This document shows positions 1 to 7,054 of a stretch of 7,448 nt of DNA, one piece after another (the stretch's first letter is position 1; each line of letters starts with the position of its first letter). The translations under genes and the position numbers were made by a program. This stretch comes from Flavobacteriales bacterium UBA5939 (GTDB lineage Bacteria; Bacteroidota; Bacteroidia; Flavobacteriales; Schleiferiaceae): positions 1 to 7,448 of the forward strand of contig DJCX01000121.1 of assembly GCA_002430755.1 (NCBI GenBank), read 5' to 3'. The notes beneath the pieces were generated by a model. The model was not told where the DNA came from. It searched no databases and saw only the letters and a list, made by a program, of their open reading frames with translations.

Positions 1-549
1 CGTAAGATCTTCAAAATGGAAGATTACATCAACATCGAGCACATTGAGATGATGAACATTGTAATTATGGTTACAGGTTCTATCGTAGGTGTTGCTTACA
101 TCACTGAGCTTTTCATCGCTTGGTACTCGGGTGTTGAATACGAACAATATGCTTTCTTGAATAGAGCAACAGGCCCTTACTGGTGGGCATACTGGTCGAT
201 GATGACTTGTAACGTGTTCTCTCCACAGTTTATGTGGTCTAAGAAACTTCGTACAAACTTGATTTTCACATTCGTGATTTCAATCGTTGTAAACATCGGT
301 ATGTGGTTTGAGCGTTTCGTGATTATTGTGACCTCTATCCACAGAGATTACTTGCCATCGTCATGGTCTATGTTCTCTCCAACCTTTGTTGATATCGGTA
401 TTTACATCGGTACTATTGGGTTCTTCTTTGTATTGTTCCTGCTCTACGCGAGAACGTTCCCTGTAATTGCACAAGCTGAATTGAAAACCATCTTGAAGTC
501 TTCAGGTGAAAACTTCAAAAAACACCACGACGAGCATGGGGCACACTAA
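1..549 (+). CDS. actC: ActC, NrfD-like membrane subunit of alternative complex III (5' truncated by window edge)
   Basis: ActC is the integral-membrane, NrfD/PsrC-family subunit of alternative complex III, which oxidises menaquinol and passes electrons to the ActB/ActA subunits on the periplasmic side. The reading frame is open from base 1: five codons (RKIFK) precede the first ATG at 16, so this is the C-terminal 182 residues of a longer protein (family members are roughly 450-480 residues), not a gene starting at 16. Four hydrophobic segments are visible at fragment residues about 18-42, 59-79, 86-111 and 129-155. The stretch at 101-122, containing MWFERFVIIVTS and HRDYLPSSW, is highly characteristic of ActC. 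The tail is short, hydrophilic and His/Lys-rich, and probably cytoplasmic. The end overlaps actD by 14 nt. Identification rests on family recognition plus the actD-actE-actF context. The quinone-site residues cannot be assessed because most of the protein is outside the window. Confidence 0.95.
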   Translation, partial: RKIFKMEDYINIEHIEMMNIVIMVTGSIVGVAYITELFIAWYSGVEYEQYAFLNRATGPYWWAYWSMMTCNVFSPQFMWSKKLRTNLIFTFVISIVVNIGMWFERFVIIVTSIHRDYLPSSWSMFSPTFVDIGIYIGTIGFFFVLFLLYARTFPVIAQAELKTILKSSGENFKKHHDEHGAH

Positions 550-1069
550 ACACAATCCTATTGTACGCGCGCTATTCAATGACGACGATGTCGTATTGGG
601 CGCTGTAAAAGATCTCCGTTCTAACGGTTACCACGTGAGTGAGGTTTATTCTCCGTTCCCAATCCACGGATTGGACGAAGCAATGGGTCTTAAAAGAACT
701 CGCTTAAGTACAGCTGCATTCTTCTATGGTTTAACCGGTCTATTTTTCTGTTCATGGTTAACATGGTATACCATGATCTCAGATTGGCCACAGAACATTG
801 GAGGCAAGCCGAATGCATACTGGTTTTTAAACATGCCGTCATTCATTCCAGTAATGTTTGAGTTGACTGTATTCTTCGCTGCGCACTTGATGTGCTGGTC
901 TTACTTCGCGGTAAACAAGCTATATCCAGGTGCTAAAGCACAGAACCCTGATCCTCGTACCACTGATGATCATTTCCTTATGGAAGTTGAACTCGAAGGT
1001 GAAGAGGCAGATTTAACTAAGAAGCTCCAAGAATTGGGTGCTCTAGAAATTTCAAAAGTCGAAGCATAA
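536..1069 (+). CDS. actD: ActD, DUF3341 membrane subunit of alternative complex III
   Basis: ActD is a small membrane subunit of alternative complex III with no cofactor; its exact role is not established. The product is 177 residues. Residues 1-55 form a soluble domain with the family hallmarks (NDDDVVLGAVKDLRSNGYH, then VYSPFPIHGLDEAMGLKRTR). A hairpin of two transmembrane helices follows at about 57-80 and 100-125, with the conserved DWPQNIGGKP loop between them. The tail carries NPDPRTTDDHFLMEVE, also typical of the family. I chose the ATG at 536. A GTG at 506 is in frame, but it would add only ten low-complexity residues (MKTSKNTTTS) read from inside actC, and homologues begin close to the xxDDDxxL motif. 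The gene overlaps actC by 14 nt and lies 1 nt before actE, which implies tight translational coupling. The start choice is less certain than the identity. Confidence 0.93.
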   Translation: MGHTKHNPIVRALFNDDDVVLGAVKDLRSNGYHVSEVYSPFPIHGLDEAMGLKRTRLSTAAFFYGLTGLFFCSWLTWYTMISDWPQNIGGKPNAYWFLNMPSFIPVMFELTVFFAAHLMCWSYFAVNKLYPGAKAQNPDPRTTDDHFLMEVELEGEEADLTKKLQELGALEISKVEA

Positions 1070-1070
1070 G

Positions 1071-1631
1071 ATGAAAAGAATTACTACCATCATAGTGCTT
1101 ACAGCTTCAGCCGCACTCGCTAGCTGTAACTTCGATAAATCAACACCGGGTTACACGTATATGGACGACATGTACCGAAGCCCTTCATTTGAAACGTATG
1201 AGCCTTCTGCTCAATTTGCAAACGGTCTAAGCGCGCAGCTGCCTGTTGAAGGTACTGTACCACGCGGGTATCACCCGTACGAATTTGCAAACAGCAACGA
1301 AGGATATGAAGCTGCACGCACCACATTGGCGCTTCCAGCAGAATTTGATTCTGAAGAAGCGCTTGCTGAAGGAAAAGAATTGTACAACATCTTTTGTGAC
1401 CACTGCCACGGTGAGAAAGGAGACGGTAACGGTCCTTTGGTAATGCAAGAGAAAATCTTGGGTGTTCCTTCGTATGCATCTTCAAGACTACCAGATATTA
1501 CTCCTGGTTCAATGTACCATGTAGTTATGCACGGAAAAGGAATCATGGGTTCGCACGCTTCACAGCTTCATTATGACGAGCGCTGGAAGATTGTTCGTTA
1601 CGTGATGAAACTTAGAGCTGATCAAGAATAA
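1071..1631 (+). CDS. actE: ActE, monoheme cytochrome c lipoprotein of alternative complex III
   Basis: ActE is the membrane-anchored monoheme cytochrome c of alternative complex III. It is thought to help carry electrons out of the complex toward the oxidase. The 186-residue product begins with a lipoprotein signal: positively charged start (MKR), hydrophobic stretch, and lipobox LASC with the lipidated cysteine at residue 19. The mature protein should therefore be tethered to a membrane and face the periplasm. One heme-binding CxxCH motif is present, CDHCH at residues 109-113 (C109, C112, H113), followed by GEKGDGNGPLV as in class I cytochromes c. The probable distal heme ligand is M159 in GKGIMGSHASQL; M153 is a less likely alternative. 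The N-terminal region with YMDDMYRSPSFETYEP (residues 30-45) precedes the cytochrome domain, as in ActE homologues. The gene starts 1 nt after the actD stop. Identity is firm; the Met ligand is inferred from position. Confidence 0.95.
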   Translation: MKRITTIIVLTASAALASCNFDKSTPGYTYMDDMYRSPSFETYEPSAQFANGLSAQLPVEGTVPRGYHPYEFANSNEGYEAARTTLALPAEFDSEEALAEGKELYNIFCDHCHGEKGDGNGPLVMQEKILGVPSYASSRLPDITPGSMYHVVMHGKGIMGSHASQLHYDERWKIVRYVMKLRADQE

Positions 1632-1646
1632 AACCGCAGAGTAGAA

Positions 1647-3080
1647 ATGTTTGAGTTTAAAACAAAGACAAAACAATTGGCAATCGCACTTACGGTAGTA
1701 GGTGCTATCCTTTGGGTCGTTGGATTTGCCCTAAATGGTTCGTCATCTCACGATGCGGGACACGGTCACGATGCGCATGCTACTGAAATGCATGCCGATG
1801 CTGGTCATGATACACACGCTGAAGAAGAGCATGCTGACCACGGTCATGATGCACATGCTGATGAAGCACACGCTGATCACGGTCACGAAGCACACGCTGA
1901 AGAAGCGCACGATGATCACGGTCACCAAGCACACGCTGAAGAGGCGCATGGCGATCACGATGCACATGCGGAGCACGCAGCACATCAAATTGCAAATCGT
2001 CCTTGGTCTGCATTGTATGTGGCAGCTTTCTTCTTTTTGGGTCTAGGTTTGGGACAATTGTTCTTCCTAGGTATTCAATATGTAGCACAAGCAGGATGGT
2101 CTGCTGGTCTTCTTAGACTGATGGAGGCGCAATCATTTGCTATTGTAGCACCATTAATTGTAATCGCGCTAATCACTTTCCTTGGATTTGGGCATGTACA
2201 CCACATGTTCCACTGGATGGTTGAGGGAATCAATGTTCCAGGCCACGAAAACTACGATGCGATCATTGCTGGAAAGCGCGGATTTTTGAACCCAGTGTTC
2301 TTTACCATTCGTATTCTTATCTACATCGGTGGTTGGATTTGGGCTGCGAAGGTTCTTCGTAAGAACTCTTTGCTTTCTGATACCGGTGACGGTGTTGCAA
2401 TGTGGAAAAAGAACCGCGGTGTTGCAGCTGCATTCACAGTATTCTATGCGGTAACATCATCGACAAGTGCATGGGATTTAGTGATGTCTATTGATACGCA
2501 CTGGTTCTCGACGCTATTCGGTTGGTACACCTTTGCAGGTATGTTCGTGAGCTCTTTCGCTGCATTGATCCTATTGACCCTTTACTTGAAAGGTCAAGGT
2601 CATTTGGAGTGGGTAAACGAAAACCACTTGCACGATTTGGGTAAGTTCATGTTTGCTTTCTCTGTATTCTGGACATACCTATGGTTCTCTCAGTTTGTAC
2701 TTATTTGGTACGCGAATATCCCAGAAGAGGTGACCTATTACATGCAACGTTTTGAGCAGTATAAAGTACCGTTCTTCACCATGTTGGTATTGAACTTCAT
2801 CCTTCCTGTTTTGGCTGTATTAAGCCGTCCGGCGAAGCGTGTTCCAGGTACTGTAGTTATGGCTTCTGTATTTGTTCTAGTGGGTCACTACATGGACCAC
2901 TACGTTATGATTATGCCGGGTACGGTTGGTGATCACTACGGCTTTGGTTTGGTAGAATTGGGTCCAATTCTATTCTTCGCCGGATTGTACATCTACGTAG
3001 TTCTATCATCAGTAGCTAAAGCGCCATTGTTGCACAAGAACCACCCAATGCTAACGGAGTCTAAAAACTTCCATCAATAA
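1647..3080 (+). CDS. actF: ActF, polytopic membrane subunit of alternative complex III with an expanded His-rich loop
   Basis: ActF is an NrfD-like membrane subunit of alternative complex III that lacks redox cofactors. A role in proton translocation or stability has been proposed for the family. The 477-residue product has about ten predicted helices, near residues 10-29, 119-146, 161-182, 213-236, 257-276, 291-314, 335-355, 375-393, 402-423 and 433-454. Recognisable family blocks are NRPWSALYVAAFFF (117-130), WDLVMSIDTHWFSTLFGWYT (276-295) and DHYGFGLVELGPILFFAGLY (429-448). The odd part is residues 35-113, between helices 1 and 2: 24 histidines plus many Asp, Glu and Ala, arranged as 13-residue repeats (annotated separately). 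The basic N-terminus (KTKTK) suggests it is cytoplasmic, placing this loop in the periplasm; that is an inference from the positive-inside rule. His-rich stretches here occur in other Bacteroidota ActF proteins as I recall them, but the regular repetition makes this one notable. The gene begins 15 nt after actE. Confidence 0.94.
   Translation: MFEFKTKTKQLAIALTVVGAILWVVGFALNGSSSHDAGHGHDAHATEMHADAGHDTHAEEEHADHGHDAHADEAHADHGHEAHAEEAHDDHGHQAHAEEAHGDHDAHAEHAAHQIANRPWSALYVAAFFFLGLGLGQLFFLGIQYVAQAGWSAGLLRLMEAQSFAIVAPLIVIALITFLGFGHVHHMFHWMVEGINVPGHENYDAIIAGKRGFLNPVFFTIRILIYIGGWIWAAKVLRKNSLLSDTGDGVAMWKKNRGVAAAFTVFYAVTSSTSAWDLVMSIDTHWFSTLFGWYTFAGMFVSSFAALILLTLYLKGQGHLEWVNENHLHDLGKFMFAFSVFWTYLWFSQFVLIWYANIPEEVTYYMQRFEQYKVPFFTMLVLNFILPVLAVLSRPAKRVPGTVVMASVFVLVGHYMDHYVMIMPGTVGDHYGFGLVELGPILFFAGLYIYVVLSSVAKAPLLHKNHPMLTESKNFHQ
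1752..1985 (+). repeat. In-frame 39-bp tandem repeat encoding a His/Asp/Glu-rich loop of ActF
   Basis: Six consecutive 39-bp (13-codon) units can be aligned by eye, starting at 1752, 1791, 1830, 1869, 1908 and 1947. The outer two are more diverged. The consensus peptide is HADHGHDAHAEEA. The units at 1869 and 1908 differ at only 3 of 39 positions, and those at 1830 and 1869 at 7 of 39, so some duplication is fairly recent. The frame is kept throughout and unit differences are a mix of silent changes (cat/cac, gaa/gag) and conservative ones (D/E, A/D). This suggests the protein composition is maintained. It is a coding minisatellite inside actF, not a CRISPR or an intergenic repeat. Confidence 0.9.
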
Positions 3081-3099
3081 TTAGAAAAGACACTAAATA

Positions 3100-4125
3100 A
3101 TGAGTGCAGTTTCAATCATAGTATTAGTTGTTTTAGTCATCCTCACCTTGGTACAGGTGATGAGAATCTCTGAGATTTCTTCTGAAATTCAGAAAGGCAA
3201 AGACAACGAGGTAAGTCCAAAGGACAATGACACCCAAGGGCGTCTAATGTTATTGGTAGGTTTCGGTTTTATCATCAGCGTTGTAGTGATGTACATCGCT
3301 TGGGGAAGACACAGCCTTCCAGAACCATCTTCAGCACACGGTGCAGAGATTGATAGCCTATGGAACCTAAGTATGTTGATCATCAACATCGTTTTCTTTA
3401 TTGTACAGCCTATCCTTTTCTACTTCGCGTACAAGTACAGAGGTAAGAAAGGAACTAAAGCTACCTACTACGAGCACAACAACCGTCTTGAGCTATTCTG
3501 GACCATGGTTCCTGCGCTTGCATTGGCAGTATTGATCATCTGGGGTCTCAATGTATGGAGTACCTTGATGATGCCTGAGAATGAAGAAGAGCCTATCCTT
3601 GTTGAAGTATATGCGCAGCAGTTCAACTGGACTGTTCGTTACAGTGGTGGCGACAACGAGTTGGGTTATGCAACAGTACATGAAATTGCAGGTGCGAACA
3701 TTGTGGGTGTTGACACTCAAGATCCAGCTTCTGCAGATGATATTATCGCCAAAGAATTACACCTACCAGTGGGCAAGCCTATCCAGTTTGCTTTCCGCTC
3801 GCAGGATGTGATTCACTCTGCTTACTTCCCGCACTTCCGTGCACAAATGAACTGTGTTCCTGGATCGGTTACGAACTTCCAGTTTACACCTACTATTACG
3901 ACCGCTGAAATTCGTCAGAACAAAGACGTAAAAGCGCACGTTGAGGAAGTAAACGAGATTAGAAAAGCCAAAGGCGAAGACGTTTGGGATTTCAATTATG
4001 TACTCCTTTGTAACAAGATTTGTGGTGCTGCACACTACAACATGCAAATGGATATCGTCGTTGAAACTCAAGATGAATTCGACGCTTGGTTAAAAGAACA
4101 AAAAACCGTCGCTGAGACACTGTAA
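3100..4125 (+). CDS. coxB: Cytochrome c oxidase subunit II (CuA subunit), Bacteroidota type
   Basis: CoxB carries the binuclear CuA centre that accepts electrons from cytochrome c and passes them to heme a of CoxA. The 341-residue product ends in a periplasmic cupredoxin domain. The CuA ligands are H239 (in DVIHSAYFPHFRAQMNCVPG), C304, C308, H312 and M315 (CNKICGAAHYNM). The backbone-ligand position held by Glu in mitochondrial and proteobacterial CSEICG is Lys306 here. The aromatic electron-entry segment AQQFNWTVRY lies at 172-181. Four hydrophobic segments precede the domain (about 3-20, 48-67, 88-112, 133-152) instead of the usual two. The loop between FQFTPT and CNKIC is about 40 residues, longer than in canonical proteins. 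As I recall the family, these traits are shared by other Bacteroidota CoxB. No cytochrome c domain is fused at the C-terminus, so this is aa3 rather than caa3 type. The gene starts 19 nt after actF. Confidence 0.96.
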   Translation: MSAVSIIVLVVLVILTLVQVMRISEISSEIQKGKDNEVSPKDNDTQGRLMLLVGFGFIISVVVMYIAWGRHSLPEPSSAHGAEIDSLWNLSMLIINIVFFIVQPILFYFAYKYRGKKGTKATYYEHNNRLELFWTMVPALALAVLIIWGLNVWSTLMMPENEEEPILVEVYAQQFNWTVRYSGGDNELGYATVHEIAGANIVGVDTQDPASADDIIAKELHLPVGKPIQFAFRSQDVIHSAYFPHFRAQMNCVPGSVTNFQFTPTITTAEIRQNKDVKAHVEEVNEIRKAKGEDVWDFNYVLLCNKICGAAHYNMQMDIVVETQDEFDAWLKEQKTVAETL

Positions 4126-4148
4126 ATAGAAGTAATAAACATTTAGCT

Positions 4149-5951
4149 ATGTCAACTACAACGACAACAGAAAAAAACAATCACTTCCAAGATCACTTGA
4201 TGGAGCACCACCACGAGGAGAACTTCTTCACGAAGTACCTCTTTACGATGGACCATAAGATGATTGGTAAGCAGTTTTTGATTACCGGTATGATTATGGG
4301 TATCATCGGTGTGATGATGTCAATGCTTTTCCGTTTGGAGATTGCATACCCTGAGCAAAGTTTCCCAATCCTTGAGTTCTTCTTGGGTAAATGGGCACCG
4401 GACGGTGTGATGGATCCAAACATCTATTTGGCTCTTGTAACTATTCACGGTACCATCATGGTATTCTTCGTATTGACTGCGGGTCTATCAGGTACTTTCT
4501 CGAACCTACTTATTCCATTGCAGATTGGTGCACGTGATATGGCCTCTGGCTTTATGAATGCACTTTCATACTGGTTCTTCTTTACCAGCTCTGTAATAAT
4601 GGTAGTGTCATTGTTCGTTGAATCAGGACCTGCAGCAGCCGGTTGGACAGTATACCCACCTCTTTCTGCCCTTCCACAAGCAATGCCGGGTTCAGGCGCG
4701 GGTATGACGCTTTGGTTGATTTCGATGACATTGTTCATTGTATCGTCACTATTGGGTTCATTGAACTATATCGTAACCGTATTAAACATGCGTACAAAAG
4801 GGATGAGCATGACGCGTCTGCCATTGACGATCTGGGCGTTCTTTGTAACAGCAGTTCTAGGGGTACTTTCATTCCCTGTACTCCTTAGTGCAGCATTGCT
4901 TTTGATGTTTGACCGTATGTTGGGTACTTCATTCTACCTCAGTGATATTTTCATGGGTGGTGAGGTATTGAGCTACAGCGGTGGTTCTCCTGTATTGTAC
5001 CAGCACTTGTTCTGGTTCTTGGGTCACCCTGAGGTATACATTATCCTCTTGCCTGCTTTGGGTATTTCATCTGAGGTAATTGCGACAAACTCACGTAAGC
5101 CAATCTTTGGTTACCGCGCGATGGTAGGTTCAATTCTGGCAATTGCTTTCTTGAGCTTTATCGTATGGGGTCACCACATGTTCGTAACAGGTATGAACCC
5201 GTTCCTAGGTTCTGTATTTACCTTCACAACCCTATTGATTGCGATTCCATCAGCAGTTAAAGCCTTTAACTACATCACTACACTGTGGAAAGGGAATATC
5301 CAGTTTACGCCAGCAATGCTTTTCTCTATTGCATTGGTTAGTACGTTCGTTACTGGTGGTTTGACGGGTGTTATTCTTGGTGATAGTGCTTTGGATATCA
5401 ACGTTCACGATACTTACTTCGTTGTTGCTCACTTCCACATTGTAATGGGTCTTAGTGCGATCTACGGTATGTTCGCAGGTGTATACCACTGGTTCCCTAA
5501 GATGTACGGTCGTATGATGAACAAATCAATGGGTTATGCGCACTTCTGGTTGACCTTTATTACTGCTTACGGTGTGTTCTTCCCGATGCACTTCTTGGGT
5601 ATGGCAGGTTTGCCACGTCGTTACTACAGCAACACAGCATTCCCAATGTTCGATAATTTGGCGGACATCAATGTATTGATTACCTACTTTGCCATCATCG
5701 GAGGTGCTGCGCAGCTGATTTTCATCTTTAACTTCTTCTACAGTATTTGGAGAGGTCCTAAGGCGAAGCAGAATCCTTGGAGAGGTAACTCTCTAGAGTG
5801 GACAACTCCTGTAGAGCACATCCACGGTAACTGGCCAGGTGATATACCAGTAGTGTACCGTTGGGCATACGACTACTCTAAGCCTGGTGCTGAGGAAGAT
5901 TTCGTTCCTCAAAATGTGCCATTGGCAGAAGGAGAGGAGAGCGGTCACTAG
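4149..5951 (+). CDS. coxA: Cytochrome c oxidase subunit I (heme a / heme a3-CuB catalytic subunit)
   Basis: CoxA reduces O2 to water at the heme a3-CuB centre while pumping protons across the inner membrane. The 600-residue product has all expected residues. Heme a ligands are H100 (TIHGTIMVFF) and H430. The heme a3 ligand is H428 (VVAHFHIVMG). CuB ligands are H293 and the pair H342/H343 (WGHHMF). Y297 in GHPEVY is the Tyr that cross-links to H293. E295 in the same motif marks an A1-type D-channel, supported by D130 and N137 (ARDMASGFMNALS). The K-channel lysine is K371 in PSAVK, where Ser replaces the more usual Thr of PTGIK. R490/R491 (LPRRYY) sit at the heme-propionate position. The N-terminus is His-rich (HLMEHHHEEN). 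The start at 4149 fits the homologues and follows coxB by 23 nt. No coxC (subunit III) follows; a terminator does. Confidence 0.98.
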   Translation: MSTTTTTEKNNHFQDHLMEHHHEENFFTKYLFTMDHKMIGKQFLITGMIMGIIGVMMSMLFRLEIAYPEQSFPILEFFLGKWAPDGVMDPNIYLALVTIHGTIMVFFVLTAGLSGTFSNLLIPLQIGARDMASGFMNALSYWFFFTSSVIMVVSLFVESGPAAAGWTVYPPLSALPQAMPGSGAGMTLWLISMTLFIVSSLLGSLNYIVTVLNMRTKGMSMTRLPLTIWAFFVTAVLGVLSFPVLLSAALLLMFDRMLGTSFYLSDIFMGGEVLSYSGGSPVLYQHLFWFLGHPEVYIILLPALGISSEVIATNSRKPIFGYRAMVGSILAIAFLSFIVWGHHMFVTGMNPFLGSVFTFTTLLIAIPSAVKAFNYITTLWKGNIQFTPAMLFSIALVSTFVTGGLTGVILGDSALDINVHDTYFVVAHFHIVMGLSAIYGMFAGVYHWFPKMYGRMMNKSMGYAHFWLTFITAYGVFFPMHFLGMAGLPRRYYSNTAFPMFDNLADINVLITYFAIIGGAAQLIFIFNFFYSIWRGPKAKQNPWRGNSLEWTTPVEHIHGNWPGDIPVVYRWAYDYSKPGAEEDFVPQNVPLAEGEESGH

Positions 5952-5977
5952 AACTCTTCTCACTTTAAAATATTAGG

Positions 5978-6007
5978 TCCCCTTACCTCGCGGTAAGGGG
6001 ATTTTTT
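5978..6007 (+). terminator. Rho-independent terminator after coxA
   Basis: A perfect 9-bp stem (CCCCTTACC at 5979-5987 with GGTAAGGGG at 5992-6000), extended to 10 bp by T5978-A6001, encloses a 4-nt loop (TCGC). It is followed at once by six T residues (6002-6007). It begins 27 nt after the coxA stop codon and faces the + strand. No A-run directly abuts the left arm, so it is unlikely to work for the - strand. It should end the act-cox transcript and separate it from ruvB. Confidence 0.93.
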
Positions 6008-6025
6008 GTGGTAATTTGTAACACT

Positions 6026-7054
6026 ATGAACGAGCACTTAGATCCTACAGGAGGAAACTTCACGAATACGGAACGCGAGATCGAAAAGAAGTTGAGGCCA
6101 TTGAGCTTTGATGACTTTACGGGTCAAGCGGCGGTATTGGAGAACCTTAAGATCTTTGTTGAGGCTGCCAAGATGCGCGACGAAGCGATGGATCATGTCT
6201 TGTTGCATGGTCCGCCGGGATTGGGTAAGACTACTTTGAGTCATATCCTTGCTAACGAGCTCGGTGTTGGAATTAAAGTCACTTCAGGCCCTGTATTGGA
6301 CAAGCCCTCTGATCTTGCGGGTCTACTCACGAATCTTGAGCCGAATGATGTGCTATTTATAGATGAGATTCATAGACTATCCCCAGTCATCGAGGAGTAC
6401 CTGTACAGTGCGATGGAGGACTTCAAGATTGATATCATGATTGACTCTGGTCCTAGCGCGAGAAGTGTTCAGATCAGTTTGAACCCATTTACCCTTATCG
6501 GAGCAACTACGCGTTCAGGACTATTAACAGCTCCACTGCGTGCACGTTTTGGTATTAATTCAAGGTTGGAATATTACGATATTGAACTTTTGAGTACCAT
6601 CGTTGAGCGAAGTGCAGAAATTTTGGAAGTTCCTGCCGAATACGAAGCCTGTATTCGTGTAGCTTCCCGGTCTCGCGGAACACCGCGTATCGCCAATGCG
6701 CTTCTAAGAAGGGTTCGGGATTTCGCCATGGTCAAAGGCAACGGAACCATTGATGTGGAAATAGCCGAATTTGGCTTGAATGCCTTGAACGTGGACAGCA
6801 AAGGACTGGATGAGATGGATAATAAAATCCTTACTGTATTGGTCGATAATTTTGCTGGAGGACCCGTTGGTCTCAATACCCTGAGTACGGCCATAGGGGA
6901 GCAGGCAGAGACGATAGAAGAGGTATACGAACCATACTTGATCAAGGAAGGCTTCTTACTCAGAACGCCGCGCGGTAGAATGGTTACTGAAAAGGCTTAC
7001 AGTCATCTGGGGTTGAATCGTCCACAGAAGGGCAATACAGGATCCCTATTCTGA
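6026..7054 (+). CDS. ruvB: RuvB, Holliday junction branch-migration DNA helicase
   Basis: RuvB is the AAA+ ATPase that forms hexameric rings and, with RuvA, drives branch migration of Holliday junctions for resolution by RuvC. The 342-residue product matches the family length. Visible parts are Walker A GPPGLGKT (62-69), Walker [10 protein letters not shown] (108-116), sensor 1 around IGATTRSG (158-165), arginine finger R174 in LRARFG, sensor 2 R221 in [13 protein letters not shown], and a C-terminal winged-helix domain (about 260-335) with the DNA-contacting RTPRGR (313-318). I chose the ATG at 6026 because MNEHLDP fits RuvB N-termini. An in-frame GTG at 6008 would sit directly after the terminator T-run and add six uncharacteristic residues (MVICNT). 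Only 18 nt separate the terminator from the start codon. The stop overlaps the queG start by one base. All catalytic residues are intact, so the gene looks functional. Confidence 0.98.
   Translation: MNEHLDPTGGNFTNTEREIEKKLRPLSFDDFTGQAAVLENLKIFVEAAKMRDEAMDHVLLHGPPGLGKTTLSHILANELGVGIKVTSGPVLDKPSDLAGLLTNLEPNDVLFIDEIHRLSPVIEEYLYSAMEDFKIDIMIDSGPSARSVQISLNPFTLIGATTRSGLLTAPLRARFGINSRLEYYDIELLSTIVERSAEILEVPAEYEACIRVASRSRGTPRIANALLRRVRDFAMVKGNGTIDVEIAEFGLNALNVDSKGLDEMDNKILTVLVDNFAGGPVGLNTLSTAIGEQAETIEEVYEPYLIKEGFLLRTPRGRMVTEKAYSHLGLNRPQKGNTGSLF

Noticed and set aside
16..549. Treating the ATG at 16 as the start of a complete 177-residue gene
   Set aside because: The frame is open to base 1, and the sequence matches the C-terminal part of ActC, so this is a truncated gene.
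1752..1985. CRISPR-like impression from regular ~39-bp repeats
   Set aside because: The units are directly adjacent with no unique spacers, stay in frame, and encode part of ActF.
1743..2088. Overlapping open frames on the - strand and in another + frame across the His-rich repeat
   Set aside because: They follow from the low-complexity repeat keeping several frames free of stops. Their products are repetitive, resemble no known family, and lie inside a well-supported actF.
6012..6018. TAATTTG as a Bacteroidota -7 promoter element for ruvB
   Set aside because: One base short of TAnnTTTG, and no TTG is seen at the expected -33 distance, which falls inside the terminator stem. Not strong enough to list as a feature.
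6008..6025. GTG start for ruvB at 6008
   Set aside because: It directly abuts the terminator T-run and adds MVICNT, which does not resemble RuvB N-termini; the ATG at 6026 is better.
6574..6945. 123-residue open frame on the - strand inside ruvB
   Set aside because: Fully within ruvB, whose catalytic motifs are intact. The antisense product has no recognisable domain and no start context. Similar antisense frames at 1120-1485, 3763-4071 and 4445-4738 were rejected on the same grounds.
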